Of a stretch of 13,364 nucleotides of DNA, positions 1-7,421 are shown piece after piece. Position 1 is the first letter of the stretch. The number at the start of each line of letters is the position of its first letter. Origin of the DNA: an uncultured Collinsella sp. (lineage in GTDB: Bacteria; Actinomycetota; Coriobacteriia; Coriobacteriales; Coriobacteriaceae); NCBI GenBank assembly GCA_900544725.1, contig UQWK01000055.1, forward strand, positions 1 to 13,364, in the 5' to 3' direction. The position numbers were made by a program, and so were the translations under genes. The notes beneath the pieces are model-generated. The model searched no databases. It had not been told where the DNA came from and saw nothing but the letters and a program-made list of their open reading frames with translations.

Positions 1-161
1 ACTCGCGACAAACTTAACCCCCGCCCTCAGCCCCGGAGACCCTCCCTGCCGTCACTTGCTTCAAAGTCTTTGTTGCTCGCCGCTTCGCGGCTCGGGATCC
101 CCGTTCTCCTCGGCGAGGTTGGTCTGAGGATTGTTGTTGAGACTCGGCCTTTGGCTCAAAG
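1..161. other. Left-edge intergenic stretch, nothing recognised
   Basis: No protein motif is visible on either strand. The minus strand has no ATG here, so it is more likely the leader or spacer of a gene outside the window than coding sequence. The only local structure is a short GC-rich stem (GCCGC 79-83 with GCGGC 87-91, loop TTC), too small to interpret. Confidence 0.5.
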
Positions 162-196
162 AAAAACGGGAGATGCGTTTTGCATCCCCCGTTTTT
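162..196 (-). terminator. Rho-independent terminator of the phosphodiesterase gene
   Basis: Arms at 162-176 and 182-196 are complementary over 15 bases with one mismatch and a 5-base loop. A-rich and T-rich tracts at the two ends put a T-tract after the hairpin in both directions, so it can work bidirectionally. It starts 8 bases after the phosphodiesterase stop codon, which fits termination of that gene on the minus strand. It could also stop plus-strand transcripts arriving from the left. Confidence 0.9.
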
Positions 197-203
197 GTTG
201 CTT

Positions 204-671
204 TTACTCTAGGTCAATAAATTTGGTGCTTATGATCTTGCCGTCTTTTACTAGCATTCTGGCCATGGTGGGGCCTCTGGTGCCTCTGGGGTAGCTGGCG
301 CTGCCCGGGTTGAGGACTAAACAGCGACCCACTTGGGCTTCTTTGGTTACGTGGGTGTGGCCGTTGATGGCTACGTCTACGGATCCCACCGGGAGGTCTT
401 CGCGGTAGTGGGCTACGGCGAATTTGAGGCCTTCGTAGGTAAAGAGCGCCAAACGGTCCACATCGGGGCCGTAGTCGCGGTAGTAGTCGTTGTTGCCCAG
501 CACTGCTCGCACGGGAGCGATGGTGCATAGGTGCTCGTAGTCCATCTCTGACGTGAGGTCGCCGGCGTGGATGATCAGATCTGCACCCTTAAGCTCGTCC
601 AGGAGCTCGGGCGAAAGATAGCCGTGGGTGTCCGAGATAATGTCGATGCGCTTGGCGCTTGCACTGTTCAT
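204..671 (-). CDS. YfcE/Vps29-like metallophosphoesterase
   Basis: A 155-residue cytoplasmic phosphodiesterase with the complete two-metal calcineurin-like motif set: D14-x-H16 (SDTHG), GD at 37-38, GNND 59-62, H88 in AHY, and GHTH 104-107, followed by NPGS 121-124. The order, spacing and length match the small YfcE/MJ0936 single-domain family, whose members hydrolyse model phosphodiesters; the natural substrate is usually unknown. I place the start at the ATG at 669-671, behind GGAAGG at good spacing. The frame stays open upstream, but that part runs through the preceding gene's terminator and end and has no family similarity. It follows the LytTR regulator on the same strand but is separated from it by a strong terminator, so it is probably its own unit. 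A possible -10 (CATAAT, 691-696) precedes it without a good -35. Confidence 0.93.
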   Translation of the reverse strand: MNSASAKRIDIISDTHGYLSPELLDELKGADLIIHAGDLTSEMDYEHLCTIAPVRAVLGNNDYYRDYGPDVDRLALFTYEGLKFAVAHYREDLPVGSVDVAINGHTHVTKEAQVGRCLVLNPGSASYPRGTRGPTMARMLVKDGKIISTKFIDLE

Positions 672-690
672 GGGATCCCTTCCGCAAACG

Positions 691-696
691 ATTATG
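691..696 (-). promoter_or_regulatory. Possible -10 box for the phosphodiesterase gene
   Basis: CATAAT on the minus strand lies 20 bases upstream of the ATG at 671 and just downstream of the preceding terminator's T-tract, which is where a promoter is needed. There is no recognisable -35 at 16-18 bases, since the preceding terminator stem occupies that place. This is a weak candidate. Confidence 0.25.
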
Positions 697-707
697 TCCA
701 TACATAC

Positions 708-757
708 AAAAAAGCCCCACGGCTCCGCAGACAATTGGTCTACAGGGCTGCGGGGCC
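708..757 (-). terminator. Terminator of the glycosyltransferase-kinase-regulator operon
   Basis: On the minus strand a GC-rich hairpin is followed by TTTTTT (708-713). The outer stem is GCCCC/GGGGC (714-718 with 752-756). Inside it GCAG pairs with CTGC (727-730 with 748-751), with an asymmetric bulge. It begins 7 bases after the stop codon of the LytTR regulator gene ending at 764. Confidence 0.8.
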
Positions 758-763
758 GGTGTG

Positions 764-1480
764 CTAGAGGCTCAGAGCCTTCTTGAGCGGTACGACGCGA
801 CGGCGCGAAACCGGTACGCGTTCGTCGACGCCCGTAATGCCCAGCTGGATGGCGCCCGAGGGCACCGTCTCGACGTCCGTGACGCACGCCAGGTTGACGA
901 TGTAGCGGCGGTGAACACGGAAGAAGCCAAAGTCGCAGAGCTTGGCCTCGAACTGCGCCAGCGAGGTCGTCGACAAAAAGCGGTCGTCGACCGTATAGAT
1001 GCAGGAGTAATCATCCTTGGCCATGATAAAGCGAATGTCGTCCACGGGGATGAGGACCTTGCGGCCGCCCTTTTCCACCGGGATGCGCTCGATGGTCACC
1101 TTGCTGTCCGTGACGGGCTTGGCGCGCTGCATGACCTTCTCAATCGCTCGATCCAGGCGAGCCTCCTCGACCGGCTTCATCAGATAGTCGACGGCATCCA
1201 CATCGAATGCCTCGACCGCATGATCGCTGTACGCGGTCACAAACACGATCGCCGGCGGATTCTTGAGTTTATGCAGGGCCTCGGCAAGCTGCAGGCCCGA
1301 AGCGCCAGGCATCGAAATGTCGAGGAACACGACATCGACGCGACTCTCCATAAGCATCTCGATGGCGGAGCGAACGCTCGACGCTTCTGTGATCGTGCCG
1401 ATCTTGCCCGTCTGCTCGAGCAAGAAGCGAAGTTCCGAACGGGCCGGGGCCTCATCATCCACAATCATCGCACGCAGCAT
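764..1480 (-). CDS. LytTR-family response regulator (first pair)
   Basis: A 238-residue LytR/AlgR-type regulator. The N-terminal receiver domain (about 1-120) has the acidic pocket D8-D9-E10, phospho-acceptor D54 (FLDISMPG), T82 and K102 in MKP. A LytTR DNA-binding domain follows (about 140-235) with the typical FFRVHRRYIVNL stretch and a basic PVSRRR segment. Such proteins bind imperfect direct repeats upstream of targets once phosphorylated. The start is the ATG at 1478-1480, preceded by GAAAGG about 10 bases away; an in-frame TTG seven codons upstream lies in or before that site and is unlikely. It lies 72 bases downstream of the kinase gene and is followed by a strong terminator, so it is the last gene of the glycosyltransferase-kinase-regulator operon. 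The second regulator in the window (6652-7386) is a clear paralogue. Confidence 0.95.
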   Translation of the reverse strand: MLRAMIVDDEAPARSELRFLLEQTGKIGTITEASSVRSAIEMLMESRVDVVFLDISMPGASGLQLAEALHKLKNPPAIVFVTAYSDHAVEAFDVDAVDYLMKPVEEARLDRAIEKVMQRAKPVTDSKVTIERIPVEKGGRKVLIPVDDIRFIMAKDDYSCIYTVDDRFLSTTSLAQFEAKLCDFGFFRVHRRYIVNLACVTDVETVPSGAIQLGITGVDERVPVSRRRVVPLKKALSL

Positions 1481-1552
1481 AGGGATAAAACCTTTCGTCA
1501 ACTAACTACGTCGGGCATCCGCCAACCGGCGTTAAACCCGTAACCAATTATT

Positions 1553-2896
1553 CTACTCTTGAATGTCGAAAATGCTCTCCGACAAATCGAGATGCAGGAG
1601 CACTTTAGTGCCCTTGCCCGGCGCCGATTCGACGCGCGTATAAGAGTGCGGTCCATAAAAGCGATGGATGCGCTCCGAAATATTATGCATGGCAACACCG
1701 GCGCCGCCACCTTGCGGGGAGCTGGCGTCGGGGCGGGCAGAGCGCTCGTCAAACAGCCTTGCAGCCGTGCCCTCGTCCATGCCCACGCCGTTATCGGCCA
1801 CCGCGATCAGGATTGCGTCATCGCCGTCTTGGTGGACGGTCACGTCAATCCTCAGGGCACCGTCATCTCCCATGCCGTGACGCACGGCGTTCTCCACAAT
1901 CGGCTGAATCACGAATGCCGGCACCAGCGTGTCCTCGACGTCCTCGGAGACATCGAAGGTCGCCAGTACACGATCCTCGCCAAAGCGGGCCTTCTCAAAC
2001 GTCAGGTAGCGCTTGGTCTGTGCGACCTCGCGCGACACGGGAATGAGCGAACCCGAGTTGTCGAGCGTGGCGCGATAGAACGAAGAGAACTCGCGCAGCA
2101 GCTCGCGGGCGCGCAGCGGGTCGGTGCGCGTAAACGACGCGATGGTGTTGAGCGTATTGAACAGGAAGTGCGGATTGATCTGAGCCTGCAGAGCACGCAC
2201 CTCGGCACGGGCCGTGAGCTCCTTTTGCACCTCGAGCTCGTGGATGGCGAGCTGCGTGGACAGGATCTCGGCAAAACCCGAGGCGAGCGCGTACTGGGTA
2301 CGATCGACGGCGCGCGGGGTCTTGTAGTAGAACTTGAGCGTGCCGACGGTGCGGTCGCCCACCTTGATGGGCGCGATGATGCCGGCGGGGACCTGGTTGT
2401 GCGAACCATCCGAACCCACCACGTCCACCATGCGGTTAAACGACTGCACGATGCCGTGCTCGATGACGTAACGCGTGGCAAGCGTGTGAATGGGCGAATC
2501 GGGCAGCAGCTTTTCCTCGAACTCGCCTGCGCAGGCCAGCACGTTGCTCTCGTCGGTAATGGCAACCGTCATGGCGCGCGTCTCGGGCAAAATGCGCTGG
2601 CACACCAGGCGTGCCGACTCCTGCGTCAGGCCGCCCTTGATGTCCTCGAGCATGGCAGACGCCACCGAGAGCGTCTCCTCGGTGTACTGCGAGCGCACCG
2701 AATCGGGATTGAGCGTCAAGAAGATAAAGATGCACAGAAAGATGCACAACAGCGCGCAGGCGACCACGGTCGCGATAGGCTCGATTCCGGTCGCCAGGGC
2801 AAAGACAAAGTACATCAGCACGCAAATGGCGCAAACGACGGCGATGATGCGAAAGATTGATATTGAACTATCGCGCTGGGCGCGGCGGTCGATCAT
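1553..2896 (-). CDS. LytS-like sensor histidine kinase (first pair)
   Basis: A 447-residue membrane kinase with two hydrophobic helices (about 14-36 and 40-62). A cytoplasmic GAF-like region follows (about 75-215), then the His_kinase dimerisation segment with phospho-acceptor H243 in QINPHFLFNTLN. The ATPase domain has an N-box at N336 (QPIVENAVRHG), a G1 box at D368-N-G-V-G and a glycine-rich G2 loop around 397-405. This is the PF06580/HATPase_c architecture of the LytS/YehU class, which phosphorylates LytTR regulators. Unlike classical LytS it has no 5-6 helix membrane sensor, so the GAF-like region probably receives the signal (inference). The ATG at 2896 overlaps the glycosyltransferase stop as ATGA and has a strong GGAGGGG SD inside that gene. 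The partner is the regulator encoded 72 bases downstream. Confidence 0.95.
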   Translation of the reverse strand: MIDRRAQRDSSISIFRIIAVVCAICVLMYFVFALATGIEPIATVVACALLCIFLCIFIFLTLNPDSVRSQYTEETLSVASAMLEDIKGGLTQESARLVCQRILPETRAMTVAITDESNVLACAGEFEEKLLPDSPIHTLATRYVIEHGIVQSFNRMVDVVGSDGSHNQVPAGIIAPIKVGDRTVGTLKFYYKTPRAVDRTQYALASGFAEILSTQLAIHELEVQKELTARAEVRALQAQINPHFLFNTLNTIASFTRTDPLRARELLREFSSFYRATLDNSGSLIPVSREVAQTKRYLTFEKARFGEDRVLATFDVSEDVEDTLVPAFVIQPIVENAVRHGMGDDGALRIDVTVHQDGDDAILIAVADNGVGMDEGTAARLFDERSARPDASSPQGGGAGVAMHNISERIHRFYGPHSYTRVESAPGKGTKVLLHLDLSESIFDIQE

Positions 2897-4080
2897 TCAG
2901 TCCCCTCCAGGATGCTGGTCAGTTGTGCGTCACGCCAGAGCCCGTCCATGATCTTGGGCCAGAAGCTCTGGAAACGCAGATAGCTTGCGGCGTTTTGGCG
3001 TGCGTAGGTCTTGGCCTCGTCGATGCCGTGGCGCCAAATGCGCAGGTATCCCTCGTGCTCGCGGGTAAACATGCTGCGGACCATGGCGGTCTTGCGCACA
3101 CGGTCGTCGAGCTCGCGCGAAATCCACGGGCCCGGGTAGGGCATGAGCGACGCAGCCGTGACGGGGATGAGCTCCTGCTGGTGCGCGGCAAACGTCAGCT
3201 TGGCCCGCTCGTAGTACCAACGGTACACGTCCTGCATAAAGCGCGGCGAGCGCTTCTCGGACTCGGGCGGCAGGTGGCGCACGGTCCACTCGTTATCAAA
3301 CCACACGTCGTAGCCAAACATGCGCATGTTAAAGAGGTAGTCCAGGTCCTCGCCTCGGGTGATAAACGGGTCAAAGGCCACACGGGTAAAGGCGCGGGCG
3401 TGCAGGGCCACAAGACCACCGCACACGTAGTTGGAGCGCGAGATGCGGGTGCCCGAGAGCGCCTTTTTCATCCAGCGGTTGAACTCGATGCGCTTGGTCC
3501 ACCAACGATGGCAGATGCCCACCTTGTCCGTGGGAGCCAACGGGGATCCGTCGCGATCGTAAAAGTACCCGCTCTTGACCAAAATCGGCAGACCCTGGCG
3601 CGTCTGCTGGCCCAGGGCGTAGGTCGCGCGCTTCATAAAGTCGGCATCGATGACGGTCTCGTCGTCATCCAAGAAGACAACCGCGTCGTGGCCGAGCACC
3701 GCCGCGCAGGCAAGACCCATGTTGCGGATGGCGCCGTAGCCGCGCAGGCTCACGCACTCGCCCGAGCCTTTGGGCGCAATCTGTGCCACGCGGTCGGCAA
3801 CACGCGAAGCCTGAGTATTGGTAACGACGGTGACCTTAAGTGTGGGATGCGCATTAACGATTTCGTGCACGCGCAGCGACACATCGGCCGTGGCAGAAAC
3901 GGGACAGACCACCAGTAAGATAATGCGCGGGATGTCGCGCACCTGCTCGAGCGAGGCCAGGCAGCGGTCGAGTTCGGGATTGGCGGCGTTGAGTCGCGTC
4001 GAATGATCGTAGGTGCCAGGGGCGTTTGCGCGGGCGTCATCGCCCGCCCAATACGTTGGAATCACGACCGTGGCGTTCAT
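2893..4080 (-). CDS. Family 2 glycosyltransferase (GT-A fold)
   Basis: A 395-residue protein opening with the GT2 strand and turn MNATVVIPTYW. The acidic metal-binding motif is FLDDDETVID (D138-D140) after RNMGLACA. A later TRGEDLDYLFNMR (E244, D245) matches the catalytic ED motif of inverting GT2 enzymes. No membrane helix is evident, so it is probably a cytoplasmic or peripheral enzyme moving a sugar from a nucleotide donor; donor and acceptor cannot be read from the sequence. An insertion around 15-40 before the usual nucleotide-binding region and a long C-terminal helical part (about 280-395) are less typical. Start: ATG at 4078-4080 with GGGAGGG seven bases upstream. Its stop overlaps the kinase start (ATGA), so the two are translationally coupled. 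It heads the operon and its leader holds a terminator-like hairpin. Confidence 0.88.
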   Translation of the reverse strand: MNATVVIPTYWAGDDARANAPGTYDHSTRLNAANPELDRCLASLEQVRDIPRIILLVVCPVSATADVSLRVHEIVNAHPTLKVTVVTNTQASRVADRVAQIAPKGSGECVSLRGYGAIRNMGLACAAVLGHDAVVFLDDDETVIDADFMKRATYALGQQTRQGLPILVKSGYFYDRDGSPLAPTDKVGICHRWWTKRIEFNRWMKKALSGTRISRSNYVCGGLVALHARAFTRVAFDPFITRGEDLDYLFNMRMFGYDVWFDNEWTVRHLPPESEKRSPRFMQDVYRWYYERAKLTFAAHQQELIPVTAASLMPYPGPWISRELDDRVRKTAMVRSMFTREHEGYLRIWRHGIDEAKTYARQNAASYLRFQSFWPKIMDGLWRDAQLTSILEGTE

Positions 4081-4101
4081 GCCTTACCCTCCCTGCAACA
4101 C

Positions 4102-4137
4102 AAAAACGGGGCGCCGCCAAACACAGGCGACGCCCCG
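4102..4137 (-). terminator. Terminator-like hairpin in the glycosyltransferase leader
   Basis: Arms 4107-4118 and 4126-4137 pair over 12 positions with one mismatch (C4114/A4130) around a 7-base loop. On the minus strand TTTTT (4102-4106) follows directly. The SD of the glycosyltransferase gene (4087-4093) begins only about 8 bases further on. Since the MFS gene appears to have its own terminator at 4214-4252, this one may be an attenuator in the operon leader; a second back-up terminator for the MFS gene is the alternative. Confidence 0.8.
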
Positions 4138-4153
4138 CGACCTAGCTGACTCC

Positions 4154-4159
4154 ATCATA
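4154..4159 (-). promoter_or_regulatory. Possible -10 box for the glycosyltransferase operon
   Basis: TATGAT on the minus strand (5 of 6 to consensus) lies between the MFS terminator and the leader hairpin. The best -35 at 18 bases is only 3 of 6 (CGAACA). Transcription from here would begin near 4146 and include the whole leader hairpin. The weak -35 would be compatible with an activated promoter. Confidence 0.35.
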
Positions 4160-4182
4160 CCCACTTGGGCTAATCATTGTTC

Positions 4183-4213
4183 GGAAGTCAGAATGTTTAT
4201 TGCGGATACTTCC
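4183..4213. repeat. Dyad GGAAGT/ACTTCC between terminator and putative promoter
   Basis: Perfect 6-base inverted repeat, GGAAGT at 4183-4188 and ACTTCC at 4208-4213, with a 19-base spacer. It lies just upstream of the candidate -10 of the glycosyltransferase operon, in the position of an activator site. It may also be chance. Confidence 0.4.
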
Positions 4214-4252
4214 AAAAAGGTACCGCGGATAGGCACAATAGCCGCCCGGCAC
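4214..4252 (-). terminator. Probable terminator of the MFS transporter gene
   Basis: On the minus strand GTGCC-GG-GCGG (4242-4252) pairs with CCGC-GGTAC (4220-4228), with a 2-base bulge, one G-U pair and a 13-base loop. TTTTT (4214-4218) follows one base after the stem. It starts 14 bases after the MFS stop codon. Confidence 0.6.
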
Positions 4253-4265
4253 TCGTTTTTCCTCG

Positions 4266-5513
4266 CTATGCCGGCTGGGCCACGCGAGACAGGCGAACCA
4301 GCAGGATAAAGCCCACCACCAGCAGCACGCCGATGGACAGAACGCCCAGCGAGGGGTTGCCGGTCAGCGAGGTGACAACCGACACCAGGAAGGTGCCCAT
4401 AACGCTTGCATAGCGGCCAAAGATATCAAAGAAGCCGTAGTACTCGTTGGACTTTTCCTTGGGAATAATGCGGCCAAAGTAGCTGCGGCTGAGCGCCTGC
4501 ACGCCGCCCTGGAACAGGCCGACGAGGATGGCGAGCACCCAGAACTCGAAGGCGGTCTTAAGGAAGAACGCGGCGAAGAGCACGATACCCATATAGGCGG
4601 CGACGGCCACCATGATCATGTTAAGCGTGCCCACGCGGCCGGCGAGCTTGCCGTAGATAATGGCGGACGGGAAAGCCACGAACTGCGTGACGAGCAGCGC
4701 CAGCACCAGCTGGGTCGAATCGATGCCCAAGGCCGAACTGTAGCTGGTGGCCATGGAGATGACCGTGTGGACACCGTCGATATAGAAGAAGAAGGCGATC
4801 ATATAGACCAGCACGGTCTTGTTGTGGGCAATCTCACGCATGGTGTGTCCCACCTCGGAAAACACGCCGCCCACGATGTGACCGATGGTGTCCTGAGGAC
4901 CGCGCTCGCGACCGTACTTTTGCTTATAGGTGCGAATGAGCGGCAGGGTAAAGATGAGCCACCAGGCACCGGTGATGACAAACGACAGACGCGTTGCCAG
5001 CATGGTGGGGATACCAAGAGCGGAACCACCCATGATAAGCGCCAGGCAGATGATGAACGGCACGGTGGAACCGATGTAGCCCCAGGCATAGCCCGAGCTG
5101 GACACGACGTCCATGCGCTCGTCGGTGGTAATGTCGGGCAGCATGGCGTCGTAGAACGTCATAGAAGAGTTGAGGCCGATGGTGCACAGCACGTACACGG
5201 TCAAAAATGCCATGGCGGACATTGGGATAGCCTGCGCCAGGCAAAGAACCAGGCCCGTGAGGAAGAAGCCCAAGAAGAACTTGATCTTGTTGCCGGCGTA
5301 ATCGGCAAGCGCGCCCAGAATGGGCATGAGCATGGCAATGACCAGCGAGGCAATCGTCTGCGCGTTGCCCCAAGCGACCACCAGGTCTGCCGAGGAAGCA
5401 CCGGTATTGATGGCGTTAAAGTAGATGGGCACCACCGAGGTATTGAGCAGCACGAGGGCCGAGTTTCCCACATCGTACATGACCCAGTTACGCTCGAGCT
5501 TGGTGTATTTCAT
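4266..5513 (-). CDS. Atg22/UMF1-type MFS transporter
   Basis: A 415-residue polytopic membrane protein with about twelve hydrophobic segments. The N-terminus ERNWVMYDVGNSALVLLNTS carries the W-x2-YD-x3-NSA signature of the UMF1 (Atg22-like) group of the major facilitator superfamily. The loop after the second segment, MPILGALADYAGNKIKF (63-79), corresponds to the MFS A-motif. Bacterial members of this group have no established substrate; the yeast relative exports amino acids from the vacuole. A hydrophilic central loop (about 192-215) separates the two six-helix halves. Start: ATG at 5511-5513 with an AAGGG about 10 bases upstream. It lies 101 bases after the phospholipase-like gene on the same strand with no clear terminator between, so co-transcription is possible. 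Its own terminator probably follows at 4214-4252. Confidence 0.9.
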   Translation of the reverse strand: MKYTKLERNWVMYDVGNSALVLLNTSVVPIYFNAINTGASSADLVVAWGNAQTIASLVIAMLMPILGALADYAGNKIKFFLGFFLTGLVLCLAQAIPMSAMAFLTVYVLCTIGLNSSMTFYDAMLPDITTDERMDVVSSSGYAWGYIGSTVPFIICLALIMGGSALGIPTMLATRLSFVITGAWWLIFTLPLIRTYKQKYGRERGPQDTIGHIVGGVFSEVGHTMREIAHNKTVLVYMIAFFFYIDGVHTVISMATSYSSALGIDSTQLVLALLVTQFVAFPSAIIYGKLAGRVGTLNMIMVAVAAYMGIVLFAAFFLKTAFEFWVLAILVGLFQGGVQALSRSYFGRIIPKEKSNEYYGFFDIFGRYASVMGTFLVSVVTSLTGNPSLGVLSIGVLLVVGFILLVRLSRVAQPA

Positions 5514-5614
5514 GGACAGGGACCCTTCGTATTCGCCCGATATGCAGTTAGTTCATCGTACCCCAATTGCACAGAGGCACCGGTAAGGATTCGGCAAAGA
5601 GACAGGAGCGGACC

Positions 5615-6559
5615 CTACTCCTCGCGGTCGAACTCCTCGTCGGTGCCGAGCACGCGGCCGCTGTAGTTGACGTGACCGGTCACGGCCTCCATGTCGCCTG
5701 TTTCGATGAATCGGGCGACCGTGCACTCGTAATCGACCAGCGCGCGGTCAAAGACCTCGGGGAAACTCTCGTTCGAGACCTCATCGGTAAAGGGATTCTT
5801 CCACGCCAGATGACCCAGATTGCCAGTGCGCTCGGGCAGCTCCGTCGTCACGCGATGGGCAAGGCCGTCGAGCAGCGAGTAGTCGTGCACCAAGCCCTCA
5901 ACAAGCGAGATCGCGCGCGTCTTTGCGGAGCCGGCCGGCTCAATCGCGCGGTAAAGTCGCTGCATATTGGCAACGGCAGCACCGTACTCCCCCGCCGGAA
6001 TGTCAATGCCGTACACGCGTCCGGCAACATAGCTCATCAGCACGCCGGCCACGCGACTGATGCGATCGGTGGTGACGATCTCGCCCGCCGGCGGGTAATC
6101 GTCGACCGTAGCGCCATCGCGTTTAAGCTGCAGCATCAGTACATCCAGGTCGCTCTCGATCACGGCATGGACCTGACTACTCGAATCCTCAAGCTCTGAA
6201 TCGGACTCCACGATGCCAAACTGCTGCTCATAGACAAAGGGATGGGCGTTGCGGTCGAGCACGTAATGAGACAGCAGGCCCAGCGCAAAGGCGCGACCCA
6301 AGCTGGCGTCGCGCGGTAGCAGATGCGACACGCCGTCGCGCAGGCACGCGAACTGGCGAGACATGCGCGAGCGATGCATGACCTGCGCCAGCAGCGTGCA
6401 GTCGGAAACACGCGGTGTCAGAATGTGAAAGAAAAACGGGTCGGGGCCTTGGTTGCCCAAGATAAAGGCAATGCGCTCTTCATCGGACGTGATGACGCCC
6501 TGCGGAAGACGGTCGATGCTTTCCTCGCCAAACAGATGATGGGTGATAAGCGCGGGCAT
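5615..6559 (-). CDS. Zinc-dependent phospholipase C-like protein
   Basis: A 314-residue protein of the Zn_dep_PLPC family (PF00882). The expected zinc ligand pattern is present: H7-H8 near the N-terminus, D40 in GNQGPDPFFF, H62, then H98-x3-D102-x3-H106 in SHYVLDRNAHPF, and H131-x3-E135 in VHAVIESDLD. Secreted enzymes of this family hydrolyse phosphatidylcholine, but this protein has no signal peptide or membrane helix and starts almost at the first ligand. It is therefore probably cytoplasmic and its substrate is open. I chose the ATG at 6557-6559 because GAAAGGATC lies 7-8 bases upstream; an ATG ten codons earlier (6589) has a poorer SD and would include it. It lies 92 bases downstream of the second LytTR regulator, possibly with its own promoter. 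Confidence 0.85.
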   Translation of the reverse strand: MPALITHHLFGEESIDRLPQGVITSDEERIAFILGNQGPDPFFFHILTPRVSDCTLLAQVMHRSRMSRQFACLRDGVSHLLPRDASLGRAFALGLLSHYVLDRNAHPFVYEQQFGIVESDSELEDSSSQVHAVIESDLDVLMLQLKRDGATVDDYPPAGEIVTTDRISRVAGVLMSYVAGRVYGIDIPAGEYGAAVANMQRLYRAIEPAGSAKTRAISLVEGLVHDYSLLDGLAHRVTTELPERTGNLGHLAWKNPFTDEVSNESFPEVFDRALVDYECTVARFIETGDMEAVTGHVNYSGRVLGTDEEFDREE

Positions 6560-6591
6560 AATGATCCTTTCGATTTCATTCGATGCCACCC

Positions 6592-6618
6592 ATTATGCCC
6601 ACCGCGCGCCCATGCCAA
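6592..6618 (-). promoter_or_regulatory. Possible promoter of the phospholipase-like gene
   Basis: On the minus strand TTGGCA (6613-6618) and CATAAT (6592-6597) are good matches to -35 and -10 boxes, but the spacer is only 15 bases. It sits in the 92-base gap after the LytTR regulator stop, about 33 bases upstream of the chosen start. Confidence 0.35.
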
Positions 6619-6651
6619 ACCTGCGATGGTAAACGACGGCACGCAAGCCTC

Positions 6652-7386
6652 TTACGCAAGCCCCAGGTGCGACTTGACCTCGGCGGCACGACGACGGGAC
6701 ACCGGCACCGTCGAGCTCACGCGGTCGAGCCTGAGCTCCATCAACCCCGTGGAGCCAATCTCAACATTGTGCACGTCTTCCAAATTGACCAGATAGCTGC
6801 GATGAACGCGAATAAAGCCCTCGGAGCCCAAGCGACGCTCGAGCGAAGAGATCGACTCATTGATCAGGTAGGTTCCCTCGGCGCAGATGGCGTTGCAAAA
6901 ATCGGCGCGCGCCTCAAAGTAGCAGACGTCTGCGGCGGGAATGAACACTTTTTTGCCCCCGCGATCCACCGTCAGACGCAAAGGCTGGCGCGGAGCGTGG
7001 ACAACACGACGGGCACCCAAGGCTGCCTCGATCTTGCCGAGTGCCTTTGACAGGCGTGCGTCCTCGACCGGCTTGACGATATAGTCGACCGCATCGAGGT
7101 TATACGCATCGGCGGCGAACTCGGCAAACGCCGTCACAAACACAACCACCGGCGGCGTCTTTAAGTTCTGCAGCGTCTCGGCAAGCTCAATTCCCGAGCG
7201 GCCGGGCATCGTGATGTCCAAAAACAACACGTCGGGCTTGCTCGAGAGAATCGACTCCACGGCCTCGGTGACATTGCCCGCCTCGGCAATATGCCCCACG
7301 CGCGCGTCCTTCTCCAATAGATAGCGTAGCTCAGCCCTAATGGGAGGCTCGTCATCAACCACCAGGATGTTCCAGCCCTCGGACAT
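6652..7386 (-). CDS. LytTR-family response regulator (second pair)
   Basis: A 244-residue paralogue of the regulator at 764-1480. The receiver domain has D11-D12-E13, phospho-acceptor D57 (FLDITMPG), T85 and K105 in VKP. The C-terminal LytTR domain (about 146-240) contains FIRVHRSYLVNL and PVSRRR. The two regulators share the receiver core, the VHRxYxVN stretch and the basic end, but differ in the middle of the LytTR domain, where base recognition is expected, so they may bind different sites (inference). Start: ATG at 7384-7386 with a purine-rich SD (GAGAGAGGA) about 7 bases away. It lies 35 bases downstream of the kinase gene ending at 7422, clearly the cognate pair. No terminator is visible between it and the phospholipase-like gene. 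Confidence 0.95.
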   Translation of the reverse strand: MSEGWNILVVDDEPPIRAELRYLLEKDARVGHIAEAGNVTEAVESILSSKPDVLFLDITMPGRSGIELAETLQNLKTPPVVVFVTAFAEFAADAYNLDAVDYIVKPVEDARLSKALGKIEAALGARRVVHAPRQPLRLTVDRGGKKVFIPAADVCYFEARADFCNAICAEGTYLINESISSLERRLGSEGFIRVHRSYLVNLEDVHNVEIGSTGLMELRLDRVSSTVPVSRRRAAEVKSHLGLA

Positions 7387-7421
7387 GTGCGCTTCCTCTC
7401 TCTCCTCAATATACTCGCGTG

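Noticed and set aside
70..294. 74-codon plus-strand frame at the left end
   Set aside because: It runs through the phosphodiesterase terminator and the 3' end of that gene, and shows no motif.
1559..2860. 433-codon plus-strand frame opposite the first histidine kinase
   Set aside because: The minus-strand frame has the H-box, N-box and G-boxes; the opposite frame is His/Arg-rich with no recognisable domain.
328..4171. 13-base sequence ACCCACTTGGGCT present at 328-340 and 4159-4171
   Set aside because: One repeated 13-mer is expected by chance in a window of this size, and the first copy is inside a coding region.
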